Notes: generated by a model not told the origin, from the letters alone. DNA of 64,000 bases from Comamonas sp. (GCA_031277805.1 JAITLR010000009.1:310001-374000), one strand, 5' to 3'. Positions 37,420 to 47,464 are shown, counted from the stretch's first letter. Made by a program: numbers and translations.

Positions 37420-38277
37420 ATGAGCGAGGCTGATAGCAAGACCTTGTTGCCGGGCCAAAGCCCGGATACCCCTGAAAGCTCGCCCGAGGTGATCGATCAG
37501 GTGGCTTTGGCGCGCCTTTACGGCGAGCCTCTGTTTGCGCTGCCCCAGGATCTGTACATTCCGCCCGATGCGCTGGAAGTCTTTCTCGAGGCCTTTGAAG
37601 GCCCGCTGGACTTGCTGCTGTACCTGATCCGCAAGCAGAACTTCAACATCCTCGACATTCCCATGCTGGACGTGACGCGCCAGTACATGAGCTATGTGGA
37701 CGAGGTGCGCAGCCGCAATCTGGAGCTGGCGGCCGAATATCTGCTGATGGCAGCCATGCTCATCGAGATCAAGTCGCGCATGCTGCTGCCTCCCAAGAAG
37801 CAGGAAGATGGCGAGGAAGCCGAAGACCCACGCGCCGAGCTGGTGCGCCGCCTGCTCGAATACGAGCAGATGAAGCTGGCGGCCCAGCAGCTGGGACAGC
37901 TGCCCACCTATGGCCGCGATTTCCTCAAGGCCACGGTCTATATCGAGCAAAGCCTGCAGCCACGCTTTCCCGATGTGGAGGTCAGCGAACTGCAGGCCGC
38001 CTGGCGCGACATCCTCAAGCGCGCCAAGCTGGTGCAGAGTCACAAGATCACACGTGAAGAGCTGTCGGTGCGCGAGTACATGAGCCAGATCCTCAAGCAG
38101 TTGCAGGGTCAGCGCTTTGTGGAGTTCGAGCGCATCTTCAATCCCGAAAAAGGCTCGACCGTGCTGGTCGTGACCTTTATCGCCATGCTGGAGCTGGCCA
38201 AGGAAACGCTGATCGAGATCACTCAGGCAGAAGCCTACGCGCCCATCTATGTGCGCCTGGCCTATACGCCGGTGTGA
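37420..38277 (+). CDS. scpA: Segregation and condensation protein A
   Basis: FEGPLDLLLYLIRKQNFNILDIPMLDVTRQYMSYV...LAAEYLLMAAMLIEIKSRMLLP. Confidence 0.95.
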   Translation: MSEADSKTLLPGQSPDTPESSPEVIDQVALARLYGEPLFALPQDLYIPPDALEVFLEAFEGPLDLLLYLIRKQNFNILDIPMLDVTRQYMSYVDEVRSRNLELAAEYLLMAAMLIEIKSRMLLPPKKQEDGEEAEDPRAELVRRLLEYEQMKLAAQQLGQLPTYGRDFLKATVYIEQSLQPRFPDVEVSELQAAWRDILKRAKLVQSHKITREELSVREYMSQILKQLQGQRFVEFERIFNPEKGSTVLVVTFIAMLELAKETLIEITQAEAYAPIYVRLAYTPV

Positions 38278-38399
38278 GACGCCTCCGCACAGAAGTCCGC
38301 CCGCACAGTTAACCCCAGGGTTCACCCGAGGTTCAGCAAGGGCTTACATTCGCTTCCCCGGCTGCAATTTGGGCAGCCCTTGTTCCAGCACGTCTCGGC

Positions 38400-39050
38400 G
38401 TGCCATCCCAGATGACTTACAGCGTCAAAGAAATTTTCTACACCTTGCAAGGCGAAGGCGGCCAGGCCGGCACGCCCGCCGTGTTCTGCCGTTTTGCAGG
38501 CTGCAATCTGTGGACAGGCCGCGAGCAGGACAGGCCCAACGCCATCTGCCAGTTCTGCGATACCGACTTTGTCGGCACCGACGGCACGCTGGGCGGCAAG
38601 TTCGCCACGGCCGATGAACTGGCCGAGCGCATTCTGAGCCAGTGGCCAGTTGCTGACAGCCAGCACCGCATGGTGGTATTGACGGGCGGCGAGCCTTTGC
38701 TGCAAGTCGACACTGCGCTGATTGAGGCCTTGCATGCGCGTGGCTTTCGTATCTCGGTGGAAAGCAACGGCACGGTGGCCGCGCCCGCAGGAATCGACTG
38801 GCTGTGCATCAGCCCCAAGGCCGGAGCGGACTGGATTCAGCGCAGCGGCCAGGAAATCAAGCTGGTCTGGCCCCAGCCCGGCTTTGATCTGGCTGCCATC
38901 GAGGCCAGCACCGAGTTTGCCAACTACTTTCTGCAGCCTATGGACAACGCACAGCAGGCCAGCAATATTGCCGCCTGTATCGAGCAATGCATGCAACGCC
39001 CTGGCTGGCGCCTGAGTCTGCAAACCCACAAGCTCACGGGAATTCGATGA
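38400..39050 (+). CDS. queE: 7-carboxy-7-deazaguanine synthase
   Basis: YSVKEIFYTLQGEGGQAGTPAVFCRFAGCNLWTGREQDRPNAICQFCDTDFVGTDG radical SAM signature; TGGEPLLQ. Confidence 0.95.
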   Translation: MPSQMTYSVKEIFYTLQGEGGQAGTPAVFCRFAGCNLWTGREQDRPNAICQFCDTDFVGTDGTLGGKFATADELAERILSQWPVADSQHRMVVLTGGEPLLQVDTALIEALHARGFRISVESNGTVAAPAGIDWLCISPKAGADWIQRSGQEIKLVWPQPGFDLAAIEASTEFANYFLQPMDNAQQASNIAACIEQCMQRPGWRLSLQTHKLTGIR

Positions 39051-39187
39051 AGCACCCCCTGAGTCGCTTCGCGCCTTCCTCCTCTCTCGCTGCGCGGGAG
39101 GGAGACGACAGCCTCGCTGCAGGGCGGGCCTTGCTTGCTGTCACTGGTGTTGGTGCGCGTCGGTTGCATGCGCAACGCCAAAAATAA
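39047..39187 (+). repeat. Translatable stop-overlapping repeat, copy 2 (small ORF MKHPLSRFAPSSSLAAREGDDSLAAGRALLAVTGVGARRLHAQRQK)
   Basis: ATGA overlap with queE stop; clear DNA and peptide similarity to 34526 copy; ends just before queD. Confidence 0.85.
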
Positions 39188-39192
39188 CATTT

Positions 39193-39558
39193 ATGCAGTT
39201 CACCGTTCACCAGCGTTTTTTCTTCGATGCCGCTCACACCCTGGAGCGCGCTATCGAGACCGAGAGCAGCCGCCGCATTCACGGCCACACTTACTGGGCG
39301 GAAGTCAGCGTGACTGGCCCGCGCAATCCCGACAATGGCATGGTGATCGACCTCGGCCATCTGCGCGCACGGCTTGAGCAGTTGCGCGACCAGCTCGATC
39401 ATCACTTTCTCGATGAAGTGCCGGGCCTTGGCAAACCTACGCTTGAAAACCTGAGCCTGTTCATTGCCAACGCGCTTGCCGACCTGCAGCCGCCGCCCAG
39501 CCGCGTACGCGTCTGGCGCGACAGCATTGGCGATGGTTGTGTGCTTGACCTGAGCTGA
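39193..39558 (+). CDS. queD: 6-carboxytetrahydropterin synthase
   Basis: MQFTVHQRFFFDAAHTLERAIETESSRRIHGHTYWAEVSVTG...LDHHFLDEV. Confidence 0.93.
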   Translation: MQFTVHQRFFFDAAHTLERAIETESSRRIHGHTYWAEVSVTGPRNPDNGMVIDLGHLRARLEQLRDQLDHHFLDEVPGLGKPTLENLSLFIANALADLQPPPSRVRVWRDSIGDGCVLDLS

Positions 39559-39586
39559 ACAGCGCAACCTGCACTGCACCCACCCA

Positions 39587-39614
39587 ACAAAAAAGCCCCG
39601 CAGATGCGGGGCTT
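39587..39614 (-). terminator. Rho-independent terminator downstream of porin gene
   Basis: AAGCCCCGCA-GA-TGCGGGGCTT stem with U-run on minus transcript. Confidence 0.85.
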
Positions 39615-39702
39615 GCTGTTTGCAAGGACTCAAAGGCTTCCCCACCCGAAGGCCCGACCTTGCAAAGAGGCAAAGCGCGAGCGCAGGCCCACGCCCGGCG
39701 CC

Positions 39703-40734
39703 TTAGAAGTTGTGACGCATGCCGATTTCGTAGCCGGTCATGCTCTTGCCCAGATTGGGCGTGGGGGCCAGCGAGGACCCCAGCTTGCGCGCCGCCTTGT
39801 CATCGTTGCTCATGCGTGCCACGGCGGCGTACAGCTCAGTGCGCTTGGACAGCTTGTAGCCATAGCCCAGAGCCAGACGTTCGGAGTCGGCGTTGTCGCT
39901 CTTCTTGTCCTTGTACCAGGTGTAGGCTGCGCGCAGTTCACCCGCGCCCAGCGGCACCTTCACACCTACGCTATACAGGTCCACGCGCTTGTTGTTGCCG
40001 CGATCCGATGCCACCAACACCATGGGCGTGACCACGCCAAACTTGTAGGAAGCGCCCAGATTGAAGGTCTTGTAGTCCACACCGTTGTTGGCTGTGCCGC
40101 CACGGGCCACGCCGTAGGCAGCTGCCACATCCAACGGGCCATTGGCATAGCCCAGACGCAGGCCCGTGGAGCTGGCCAGGCTGTTGTCACCCGACTGCTC
40201 GCCAAAGCTGTGGCTGATCTGGCCATAGACGCCGCCCAGCTTGGGCAGCAGATAGCTGACCATATTGGAATTGCGCTTGGGATTGGAGCCTTCGGAGGTG
40301 CCGACCGCCGAGCCGCTGATCAGATTGTGGCCGTTGATGGCGCCCATGCCGGTGTCACCGAAGGCATGGAAGCTCTCCAGATTCTGATAGGCAGGCGTCT
40401 TGTCACGGCCCAGGCGCAGCTCGCCGAAATTGCCCAGCAGGCTGATGGTGCTGCGGCGGTCGAACTTGAAGCCCGAGGCAGTGCCATCGTCCACGCCGAT
40501 GCTGCCCTCCAGCCAGAAGCCAGCTTTCAGGCCGCCACCCAGGTCTTCCACTCCGCGAAAGCCCAGACGGCTGCTGGAATTGCCGCCATTGGCCAGGCCG
40601 GTCACGCTCTTGCCCGAAGTGGAAATATGCGCCACCGAGGCGTCTGCCACGCCGAACAGGGTGACGTTGGAACTCTGGGCGGAAGCCGCTGCCGCAAAAG
40701 TCATGGCAGCCAGGGCGATCAATGTGTGTTTCAT
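39703..40734 (-). CDS. Gram-negative porin
   Basis: MKHTLIALAAMTFAAAASAQSSNVTLFGVADASVAHIS...YEIGMRHNF C-terminal Phe; betaproteobacterial porin pattern. Confidence 0.93.
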   Translation of the reverse strand: MKHTLIALAAMTFAAAASAQSSNVTLFGVADASVAHISTSGKSVTGLANGGNSSSRLGFRGVEDLGGGLKAGFWLEGSIGVDDGTASGFKFDRRSTISLLGNFGELRLGRDKTPAYQNLESFHAFGDTGMGAINGHNLISGSAVGTSEGSNPKRNSNMVSYLLPKLGGVYGQISHSFGEQSGDNSLASSTGLRLGYANGPLDVAAAYGVARGGTANNGVDYKTFNLGASYKFGVVTPMVLVASDRGNNKRVDLYSVGVKVPLGAGELRAAYTWYKDKKSDNADSERLALGYGYKLSKRTELYAAVARMSNDDKAARKLGSSLAPTPNLGKSMTGYEIGMRHNF

Positions 40735-41131
40735 GCTGTTCAATCGAAATATCGGTATGGGACAGACCTCGATAAAAAGAGCAGCTCAGCCAGACACTAT
40801 GCGGGCTGCAAGCCTGCTGTAGCTGTTGACGCTCATGAATCGAGGACGGGTCCGATTAAACGAATCAGACATGACAACTCAGTGAAAACCCCAATATTTG
40901 TAACCAAATAAAAATACAGGGCCTTGATCATTTTCTTCACCCATCCGGACTAACTGATCTGCAGGTTTTGCCAGGCAATGTGTGGGCATCCGCCCCTGTC
41001 ACACCCGCATCCCATATAGACTTGGCGCTTTCCTCATCCAAGCCAGCTCTGCCAGACAGTCACCTTCAAGGCTGCCGGACTGACCGTGGTGTCGAGGTTA
41101 GCTATTCCATTCCGAGAGCGAAGAGACAAAC

Positions 41132-41512
41132 ATGTTCCGCACCCTGCTGAAGTCCAAAATCCACCGCGTCAAGACCACCCAGTGCGAGCTGCACTACGAA
41201 GGCTCCTGCGCCATTGATGAAGACCTGTTGGACGCCGCCAATATTGCTGAAAACGAACAGGTCCATATCTGGAACATCGACAACGGCGAGCGTTTTGTGA
41301 CCTACGCCATCAAGGGCGAACGCGGCAGCGGCATGATTTCCGTCAACGGCTCCGCAGCGCGCCGCGCCAGCGTGGGCGATCTGCTCATCATTGCGGCCTT
41401 TGCCCAGGTTCATGAAACAGACGTGGCCGAACACCAGCCCCAGCTGGTGTTTGTGAACGAGCAAAACCAGCAGGTCGAGCTGCGCCACAAAGTACCTACC
41501 CAGATGCTGTAA
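41132..41512 (+). CDS. panD: Aspartate 1-decarboxylase
   Basis: [38 protein letters not shown]...[26 protein letters not shown]. Confidence 0.96.
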   Translation: MFRTLLKSKIHRVKTTQCELHYEGSCAIDEDLLDAANIAENEQVHIWNIDNGERFVTYAIKGERGSGMISVNGSAARRASVGDLLIIAAFAQVHETDVAEHQPQLVFVNEQNQQVELRHKVPTQML

Positions 41513-41545
41513 AAACCCTGCATCCGTTTTTAGCGAAAGAGCGTC

Positions 41546-41905
41546 ATGCCTCATCTCCACATTGAATACACCGAAAACCTGACTGGCCTGAACGAGCGCG
41601 AGCTGATGCGCGAACTCAATGCCGTGATCTGCGCCCACCCCACCGTTACCGATGAAGCCGACGTCAAGGCCCGCATCGCACGCCTGTCCTCCTTCTACAT
41701 CGGCAACCAACCCGACAACCGTGGTTTCGTCCATGTGCAGCTGCAACTGATGGCCGGCCGCAGCGAGCAAGCCAAAAAGGAAATGTCTGACGGACTGGCC
41801 TCAGTGCTGCGCCGCGCCGTGCCTCAGCCCGAGGGCATCATGGTGCAGCTGAGCGTGGATGTGGTCGATATGGACAAGGCCACGTACTTCAAGGGCCGTC
41901 TGTAA
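41546..41905 (+). CDS. 5-carboxymethyl-2-hydroxymuconate Delta-isomerase family protein
   Basis: MPHLHIEYTENLTGLNERELMRELNAVIC...QLMAGRSEQAKKEMSDGLASVL. Confidence 0.85.
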   Translation: MPHLHIEYTENLTGLNERELMRELNAVICAHPTVTDEADVKARIARLSSFYIGNQPDNRGFVHVQLQLMAGRSEQAKKEMSDGLASVLRRAVPQPEGIMVQLSVDVVDMDKATYFKGRL

Positions 41906-41940
41906 TCGCACAGCCTTCGGCTCCAGTTCTCAGCTGCTGC

Positions 41941-41976
41941 AAACCCGCCATGGCAAGCCCTGGCGGGTTTTGTTTT
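41941..41976 (+). terminator. Rho-independent terminator
   Basis: AAACCCGCCATGGCAAGCCCTGGCGGGTTTTGTTTT downstream of CHM isomerase gene. Confidence 0.85.
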
Positions 41977-42049
41977 GGGCTCAGTGCAAGAGCTGTTGCT
42001 ACCAGCCCAAAGCCGGCATCTCCGACCTCACTATCGATGGACACACGAA

Positions 42050-42098
42050 GGCGGTTTCCTTGAAGCAAAGCTCCTGCCTGAACCTGATTTGCGCAAGT
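42050..42098 (-). repeat. Partial hairpin-ended intergenic element, copy E (reverse orientation)
   Basis: Reverse complement reads ACTTGCGCAAATCAGGTTCAGGCAGGAGCTTTGCTTCAAGGAAAC, matching copy B. Confidence 0.75.
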
Positions 42099-42120
42099 GG
42101 TGGTATACAGTCGGCGGGCT

Positions 42121-43341
42121 ATGAGCCCGCCTGATAAAACACCCACCACAAAAGCGCAGACAAACAGCCCCAGCAGCCACTCCTGGCTGCTGGCACTGAG
42201 CCTGATCCTCATCGCCTGCAATCTACGCCCCGTGTTCGGCAGCCTCTCCGTCGTACTGCCCGAAATCATGCGCGACACCGGCCTGTCGTCCACCGGCGCC
42301 AGCATGCTGACCACGCTGCCGATTCTGTGCCTGGGTATTTTTTCCTGGCCTACCCCGACCCTGGCTCGACGCTTTGGCGCGGAACGCATTCTGCTGCTGG
42401 CCTTGTTGCTGATCGCGGGCGGCACCTTGCTGCGCGCCGTGGGCAGCCTGCCCGCGCTATTTGTCTCGGCCGTGCTCGCAGGAGCAGGCATTGCCATGGG
42501 CAATGTGCTGCTGCCCGGCCTCATCAAGCGCAGCTTTGCCTCACGAGTCGCGCTGATGATGGGGCTGTACACCCTGGCCGTCTGCGCGGGGGCCTCGTCC
42601 GCGGCTGCCTTCACCGTGCCCATGGAAATGCACTGGTTTGACGCAGCCTGGCCCAAGGCTCTGGCTATCTGGTCGGCATTGGCTTTTTTTGCCTTGCTGA
42701 TCTGGGCCCCACAGGCTCTGCGCGCACGCCCCATCGCCACCGATGCGGCGGCACACGCAGGCAGCCTGATGCGCTCGCCCCTGGCCTGGCAAGTCACTCT
42801 CTTCATGGGCCTGCAATCAGCGCTGGCCTATATCGTCATGGGCTGGCTGGCCCCCATCTTGAGGGAGCGCAATATCGACAGCGCCATGGCCGGCTATCTG
42901 GTGGCAACCTCCATCCTCATGCAGCTGATTGCCAGCCTGCTGACACCGCCGCTGGCCGCCCGCCTCAAGGATCAGCGCGGCTTTGCGCTGACTCTGGCAG
43001 TGATGATTCTGGCGGCCTTTCTGGGCCTGCTCTGGGGACCGCTGGGCTTGCCCATGTGGGGCTGGGCCGTGCTTCTGGGGCTGGGCCAAGGGGGCGCATT
43101 TGCACTGGCGCTGAGCCTGATCGTCATGCGCAGCGGCAATATGCAGGTGACGGCCCAGCTATCGGCCATGGCTCAGGGCTGGGGCTATGTGCTGGCCGCC
43201 TGGGGGCCGCTGCTGGTAGGGCTGCTGCGCGGCATGACGGGCAGCTACGTCCCCACTGCCTGGCTGGTCATCGCGCTGTGCGTGGCCACGGCTTTTGCAG
43301 GCTGGGGCGCAGGCCGCAACCAGCTGGTACAGCATTCTTGA
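42121..43341 (+). CDS. MFS transporter, CynX/NimT-like
   Basis: SLILIACNLRPVFGSLSVVLPEIMRDTGLSSTGASMLTTLPILCLGIFSWPTPTLARRFG; 12 TM pattern. Confidence 0.88.
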   Translation: MSPPDKTPTTKAQTNSPSSHSWLLALSLILIACNLRPVFGSLSVVLPEIMRDTGLSSTGASMLTTLPILCLGIFSWPTPTLARRFGAERILLLALLLIAGGTLLRAVGSLPALFVSAVLAGAGIAMGNVLLPGLIKRSFASRVALMMGLYTLAVCAGASSAAAFTVPMEMHWFDAAWPKALAIWSALAFFALLIWAPQALRARPIATDAAAHAGSLMRSPLAWQVTLFMGLQSALAYIVMGWLAPILRERNIDSAMAGYLVATSILMQLIASLLTPPLAARLKDQRGFALTLAVMILAAFLGLLWGPLGLPMWGWAVLLGLGQGGAFALALSLIVMRSGNMQVTAQLSAMAQGWGYVLAAWGPLLVGLLRGMTGSYVPTAWLVIALCVATAFAGWGAGRNQLVQHS

Positions 43342-43393
43342 AGGAAAATCAGCCCCCAGCCCTTGCTGCACAAGCGCTGAAAGCTCCTGATTC

Positions 43394-44035
43394 ATGAGTA
43401 GAGAACGCTGCCCCCATTGCCATCGCGCAAGCACCACCTGCATCTGCGCGCTGGTGCAGACTATTCCGCACAAGGCCGAGGTGCTGATCCTCATGCACCC
43501 CATGGAGGTGCACGAAGCCAAAGGCACAGGGCATCTGCTGCACCTATGCCTGCCCCGGAGCCAGTTGCTGATGGGAGAGCAGTGGCCCTCTGAAACGCTC
43601 AACGCCTGGCTTGATGACGACTGGGCACAACCAGGGCAGCCCAGCCAGCGCCACAGCCTGCTGCTCTATCCCGATACCGATGCTCAGGATGCATCCTTGA
43701 GCCTGCAGGCCGCAGCGCCATTGCCCCAGCCCTGGCCGTTGCCTGCTGGGCAGCTGCGCCTGGTCATCATCGACGGCACCTGGCGCAAAAGCCGCAAGAT
43801 GCTTTTTCTCAATCCCGCACTGCAATGCCTGCCGCGCCTTGCCCTGCAGCAAGTGCCCGATTCCGGCTACGTGATTCGCAAGGCCCACCAGAGCGGCCAG
43901 CTCTCCAGCTTTGAAGCTACGGCCTTGGCTTTGGCCCAGCTTGAATCCTGGCACGCCGACAGCCCGCAAGTTCAGGCACTGGATCAGGTGTTCTCCGACT
44001 TTGTAGCGGTACAGATGCAGCACCGCCAACGCTGA
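43394..44035 (+). CDS. DTW-domain tRNA-uridine aminocarboxypropyltransferase
   Basis: CPHCHRASTTCICALVQTIPHKAEVLILMHPMEVHEAKGTGHLL; IIDGTWRKSRKM (DxTW motif). Confidence 0.9.
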   Translation: MSRERCPHCHRASTTCICALVQTIPHKAEVLILMHPMEVHEAKGTGHLLHLCLPRSQLLMGEQWPSETLNAWLDDDWAQPGQPSQRHSLLLYPDTDAQDASLSLQAAAPLPQPWPLPAGQLRLVIIDGTWRKSRKMLFLNPALQCLPRLALQQVPDSGYVIRKAHQSGQLSSFEATALALAQLESWHADSPQVQALDQVFSDFVAVQMQHRQR

Positions 44036-44101
44036 AAAACCAAAGACCTGCCGCTTGCCTGGCAGGTCCTGGTTGAGAGAAAGGTTCCGGATCTGTGACT
44101 A

Positions 44102-44620
44102 TCAGCGGCCGTTCGCGATGGCTTCCTGAGCAGTCTCGGGCTTGATGCCGTCGGCGCTGACCAAGGTAGGAGCGGGACGCTCGCTCTTTTCACGCTTGCG
44201 CTCCAGCGGCTCGTTCATGCCGGACAGATTGTCCCGGGTGTTCTTCTGCACCGCAATTGCACCAAACAGGGCCAGCGCGAAGGCCATGGCGTAAAACCCC
44301 TTTTCGCTCAGCTGCAGCGTGGCATTGAACAGGCCCACCCCCAGCAGGCCCACCGCGATCAGCAGCGCCACCCAGCTGATGCCGTAATAGATGCTCGTAA
44401 CGGGAATGCCCTCCAGGCGGTCACGCACCGACTTCTGCAACGAAATGGCCGAATACAGGCCCAGCACCAGCACGGCAAAGTAGTAGCCCTTTTCATTGAG
44501 CTGCATGCCTGCATTCCACAAACCCACCATGAAAGCCGCCACGCCCAGCAGCAACGCAGCCCAGGAAGCTCCGACAAAAGCGGAGGATGGCTTGTTACCG
44601 AAAGCAGCTTGGTTGTTCAT
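44102..44620 (-). CDS. YiaA/YiaB family inner membrane protein
   Basis: Duplicated [59 protein letters not shown]. Confidence 0.9.
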   Translation of the reverse strand: MNNQAAFGNKPSSAFVGASWAALLLGVAAFMVGLWNAGMQLNEKGYYFAVLVLGLYSAISLQKSVRDRLEGIPVTSIYYGISWVALLIAVGLLGVGLFNATLQLSEKGFYAMAFALALFGAIAVQKNTRDNLSGMNEPLERKREKSERPAPTLVSADGIKPETAQEAIANGR

Positions 44621-44778
44621 GACTCGCTCCTGAAGTTTTGGTGAAGCGAATAGTACGAACCCTCCGCCCGGAAGCCAAGAACATTCCGAACAGGTATTAC
44701 CAAGTGATACCAACAGAAGCTTGACTGCGCTTGCACCACCCGAATATCAGTACGGCGGGCACCCTGGCAACACAGACC

Positions 44779-45351
44779 TCAGTCCTCATTGTCCAGCTCG
44801 TCCTCTTCCATGGCCTCATCCAGCGCCTGCTGCACATGGGGCGGCATGCCTTCTTCCCAGCCCTGATCGTCCACATAGGCATAGATATCGGGCTGCGTGC
44901 CGGGGACTGCGGCCAGCATGAAGGCCGGAATTTGCCATTTGGCATCGCCGCCCTGGACCGCCTCGCTGGTCCAGTCATAGCCAGGATGAGCTTCATTGCC
45001 TGTGGGTGAGGAAAGATCGTTGGCCGGGTCCCAGCCTATGGTCGCTGCGGCCAGCTTGCCGTCCTCCACACGCTGTGCCAGTGCCTGAATGCGTGCCCAG
45101 CCAGCGCGATTGATACTGGGCACCTTGGATTCCTCCGCATAGTGCTGAAAGTAGCCAGGCTGCTGATACCAGTACAGGGCCTTGGCCACCGCGGGCTCCA
45201 GCTTCGGATGCTTGCCCATCCAGTCGAGCAGCGCGTGGGCGCTGTCGTAGTTCATGGTGGTCGCAACGGCCAGCCACTGCGTGGGCGTGGCGTCCACCAG
45301 AAACTCCTTCATCAGGTCCAGATACAGGGCATCAAAGTCGTCGTCATCCAT
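44779..45351 (-). CDS. DUF4274-like protein
   Basis: Acidic ORF MDDDDFDALYLDLMKEFLVDATPTQWLAVATTMNYDSAHALLDWMGKHPKLEPAVAKALYWYQQPGYF. Confidence 0.75.
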   Translation of the reverse strand: MDDDDFDALYLDLMKEFLVDATPTQWLAVATTMNYDSAHALLDWMGKHPKLEPAVAKALYWYQQPGYFQHYAEESKVPSINRAGWARIQALAQRVEDGKLAAATIGWDPANDLSSPTGNEAHPGYDWTSEAVQGGDAKWQIPAFMLAAVPGTQPDIYAYVDDQGWEEGMPPHVQQALDEAMEEDELDNED

Positions 45352-45378
45352 GCTCGTCTCTCCTGTGCTTGAGCAGCT

Positions 45379-46008
45379 TCAGCGTACCAGCCTTGCCTCC
45401 AGCCAGCCACGCAAGCTGTTGATGAACGCCCAGCGCGTTACCTGCGACACATCGTCCACATGTACCACCTGCTCTGTCAACTGCGCTTTCGATAACGCAA
45501 GCGCACGCCCAACGCCCGGCAGCAGCCCGCAGGACAGTGGCGGCGTGACCCAGCGTCCACCGATCTCCATGGCGACATTGCCGCGCGTGCACTCGGTGAT
45601 TTCGCCGTTTTCATTGTGCAGCACCACATCGAACACGGTGTCGCTGCGCGGGCTGAACATCTCGTAATGCCCGCGCACCGTGGTCTTGAAGCGTACGGCA
45701 TCGCTGTGAGCCACGGCATTGGCCAGCGGCTGGCGGGCCAGTTGCAGTTGCACCGGCTCCGGCGTGGGCAGCAAAGGCTCGGCCGTGATGATGACGGCGC
45801 CGCTGACCTGCAGCGCCAGCCGCACCCGCCAGTCACCTCGCTCATGGCCTTGTGCCAGGCGCACCATATCGCTTTCCAGCTGCATCTGCATCAGCGGGTA
45901 GCGGAAATGCTGGGCCGTGATCTGCAGCCGTGCCCAATGCAACGGCCAGTTCTGCCAATGCCCGCTCTTGAGCGCCAGGGTTTCCAGAATTTCAAAGTTC
46001 GTATTCAT
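45379..46008 (-). CDS. pabC: Aminotransferase class IV (aminodeoxychorismate lyase-like)
   Basis: FEILETLALKSGHWQNWPLHWARLQITAQHFRYP...NGEITECTRGNVAMEIGGRWVTPPLSCGLLPGV; overlaps pabB. Confidence 0.85.
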   Translation of the reverse strand: MNTNFEILETLALKSGHWQNWPLHWARLQITAQHFRYPLMQMQLESDMVRLAQGHERGDWRVRLALQVSGAVIITAEPLLPTPEPVQLQLARQPLANAVAHSDAVRFKTTVRGHYEMFSPRSDTVFDVVLHNENGEITECTRGNVAMEIGGRWVTPPLSCGLLPGVGRALALSKAQLTEQVVHVDDVSQVTRWAFINSLRGWLEARLVR

Positions 46009-47249
46009 GCCGATTCACCTCGGGTCAACGACCTGGCAAAAACCTGCTTGTGCTGCCACTCCGCCCATTCCCCCTGCGCCGTGGAGCTGGACGTGATGCC
46101 ACTGCCAATGCCACAGCTCAAGCGCCCCTCATGCTGCACCACGGTGCGTATGGGCACATTGAATGTAGCGTGAATGCGCCCGGGCACAAGCCCCGGGCGA
46201 ACCACACCCAGCGCGCCGCAATACACGCCGCGCGGTTCAGGCTCAAGCTCGCGGATCAGGCGCATGGCCTGGCGCTTGGGTGCGCCGGTAATGGAGCCGC
46301 AGGGGAACAGGGCTGCAAACACATCGACCAGCCGCAGGCCCTCGCGTGTCCTGGCCACCACATCGGAGGTCATCTGCCAGACCGCAGGCAGGGCTTGCAG
46401 CTGAAACAGCTGCGGTACTTTGACGCTATAGGGCTCGGCAATGCGTGAAAGGTCGTTGCGCAGCAGGTCCACGATCATCACGTTTTCCGCCCGCTCCTTG
46501 GCGGAGCTGCGCAATTCCCGCGCCGCCTCGGCATCCGCCTCTGGCGTTGCGCCCCGCGCGGCCGTGCCTTTCATGGGGCGGGTCAGAATCTGCGCACCAT
46601 CCCAGTCGAAGAACAGCTCGGGGGAGACGGACATCACCTGCATGTCCCCGCTGTCAATCAAGGCCGCATAGCCGCCGGGCTGGGCTTGCTGCAGCCTGGC
46701 GAACCAGGCCTGCGCCAGCTCGCAATCCGATGTCTGCGCCGCGCCACCGACCACCGCCTGCAAAGCCGCTGTGTAGTTGATCTGATAGCAGTCGCCGGCC
46801 GCAATGGCCTCGTGGATGCGCGCGACACCGGCCTCGAACAGCTCCCGCTGCAGCGGGCTGTGCCACTGCACATCGGGCGAAGTCGGCGCAGGAGCCGAGC
46901 TTTCCGGCACAGGTGCCGGTGCCAAGGGAGCCTGATGCGCCCCGAACCAGGCCAGCGGCTGACCCGGCCGGCGCGGATGGACCGCGTCCGCATAAGCATG
47001 GTCAAAAGCGCTGGCAGCCTCATAAGCCAGCCAGCCTACGCACCACAGGCCTCGCTCGGCGGCCTGTTGTACTGCCTCCAGCACTGTGGCCACCTCATCG
47101 GGGGTGTAGGCGGCCCAGCATTGCACGGGCTGGCCAAACACCTGGCGCAGGCGCGCGGATTCAGGCTGTTGCGGGTTGGAAAAATCGATAATAGTTTTCA
47201 AGTCAAATAGCTTGCTGACGCAGCATTGGTGTGCGTCAGATGCTATCAA
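46005..47249 (-). CDS. pabB: Aminodeoxychorismate synthase component I
   Basis: GDCYQINYTAAL, LFFDWDGAQILTRPMKGTAARG, KERAENVMIVDLLRNDLSRI, FPCGSITGAPKRQAM. Confidence 0.92.
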   Translation of the reverse strand: MIASDAHQCCVSKLFDLKTIIDFSNPQQPESARLRQVFGQPVQCWAAYTPDEVATVLEAVQQAAERGLWCVGWLAYEAASAFDHAYADAVHPRRPGQPLAWFGAHQAPLAPAPVPESSAPAPTSPDVQWHSPLQRELFEAGVARIHEAIAAGDCYQINYTAALQAVVGGAAQTSDCELAQAWFARLQQAQPGGYAALIDSGDMQVMSVSPELFFDWDGAQILTRPMKGTAARGATPEADAEAARELRSSAKERAENVMIVDLLRNDLSRIAEPYSVKVPQLFQLQALPAVWQMTSDVVARTREGLRLVDVFAALFPCGSITGAPKRQAMRLIRELEPEPRGVYCGALGVVRPGLVPGRIHATFNVPIRTVVQHEGRLSCGIGSGITSSSTAQGEWAEWQHKQVFARSLTRGESA

Positions 47250-47289
47250 ACTTGCTATCCACGAGTGTCAGTAGTTGCTTTCAAATAAA

Positions 47290-47386
47290 AAGCCCCCACG
47301 CTTGCCCGCTGCGTGTGGCCGCTACCCCTAACGCCAGCCCCCAAGGGGGCGACTTTATGGCCTGGGGGCGCCCCGACGGCAATAAA
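47290..47386. repeat. Dispersed copy of the 84-bp repeat
   Basis: AAGCCCCCACGCTTGCCCGCTGCGTGTGGCCGCTACCCC...CCAAGGGGGCGACTTTATGGCCTGGGGGCGCCCCGACGGCAATAA, homologous to 2564-2822. Confidence 0.9.
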
Positions 47387-47417
47387 AAAACGCGCTGCAG
47401 GTCAAACCTTCAGCGCG
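47384..47417 (-). terminator. Rho-independent terminator downstream of DUF4148 gene
   Basis: CGCGCTG..CAGCGCG stem with 7-A run on + strand. Confidence 0.8.
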
Positions 47418-47464
47418 CATTCCACCAATGTGACTGCCTCTGGCGGGCAGCTAAGAGAGATCGA

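Noticed and set aside
44036-44085. Bidirectional terminator between TapT-like and YiaA-like genes (GACCTGCC..GGCAGGTC)
   Set aside because: Stem is plausible but no clear U-run on either strand; not called as a feature.
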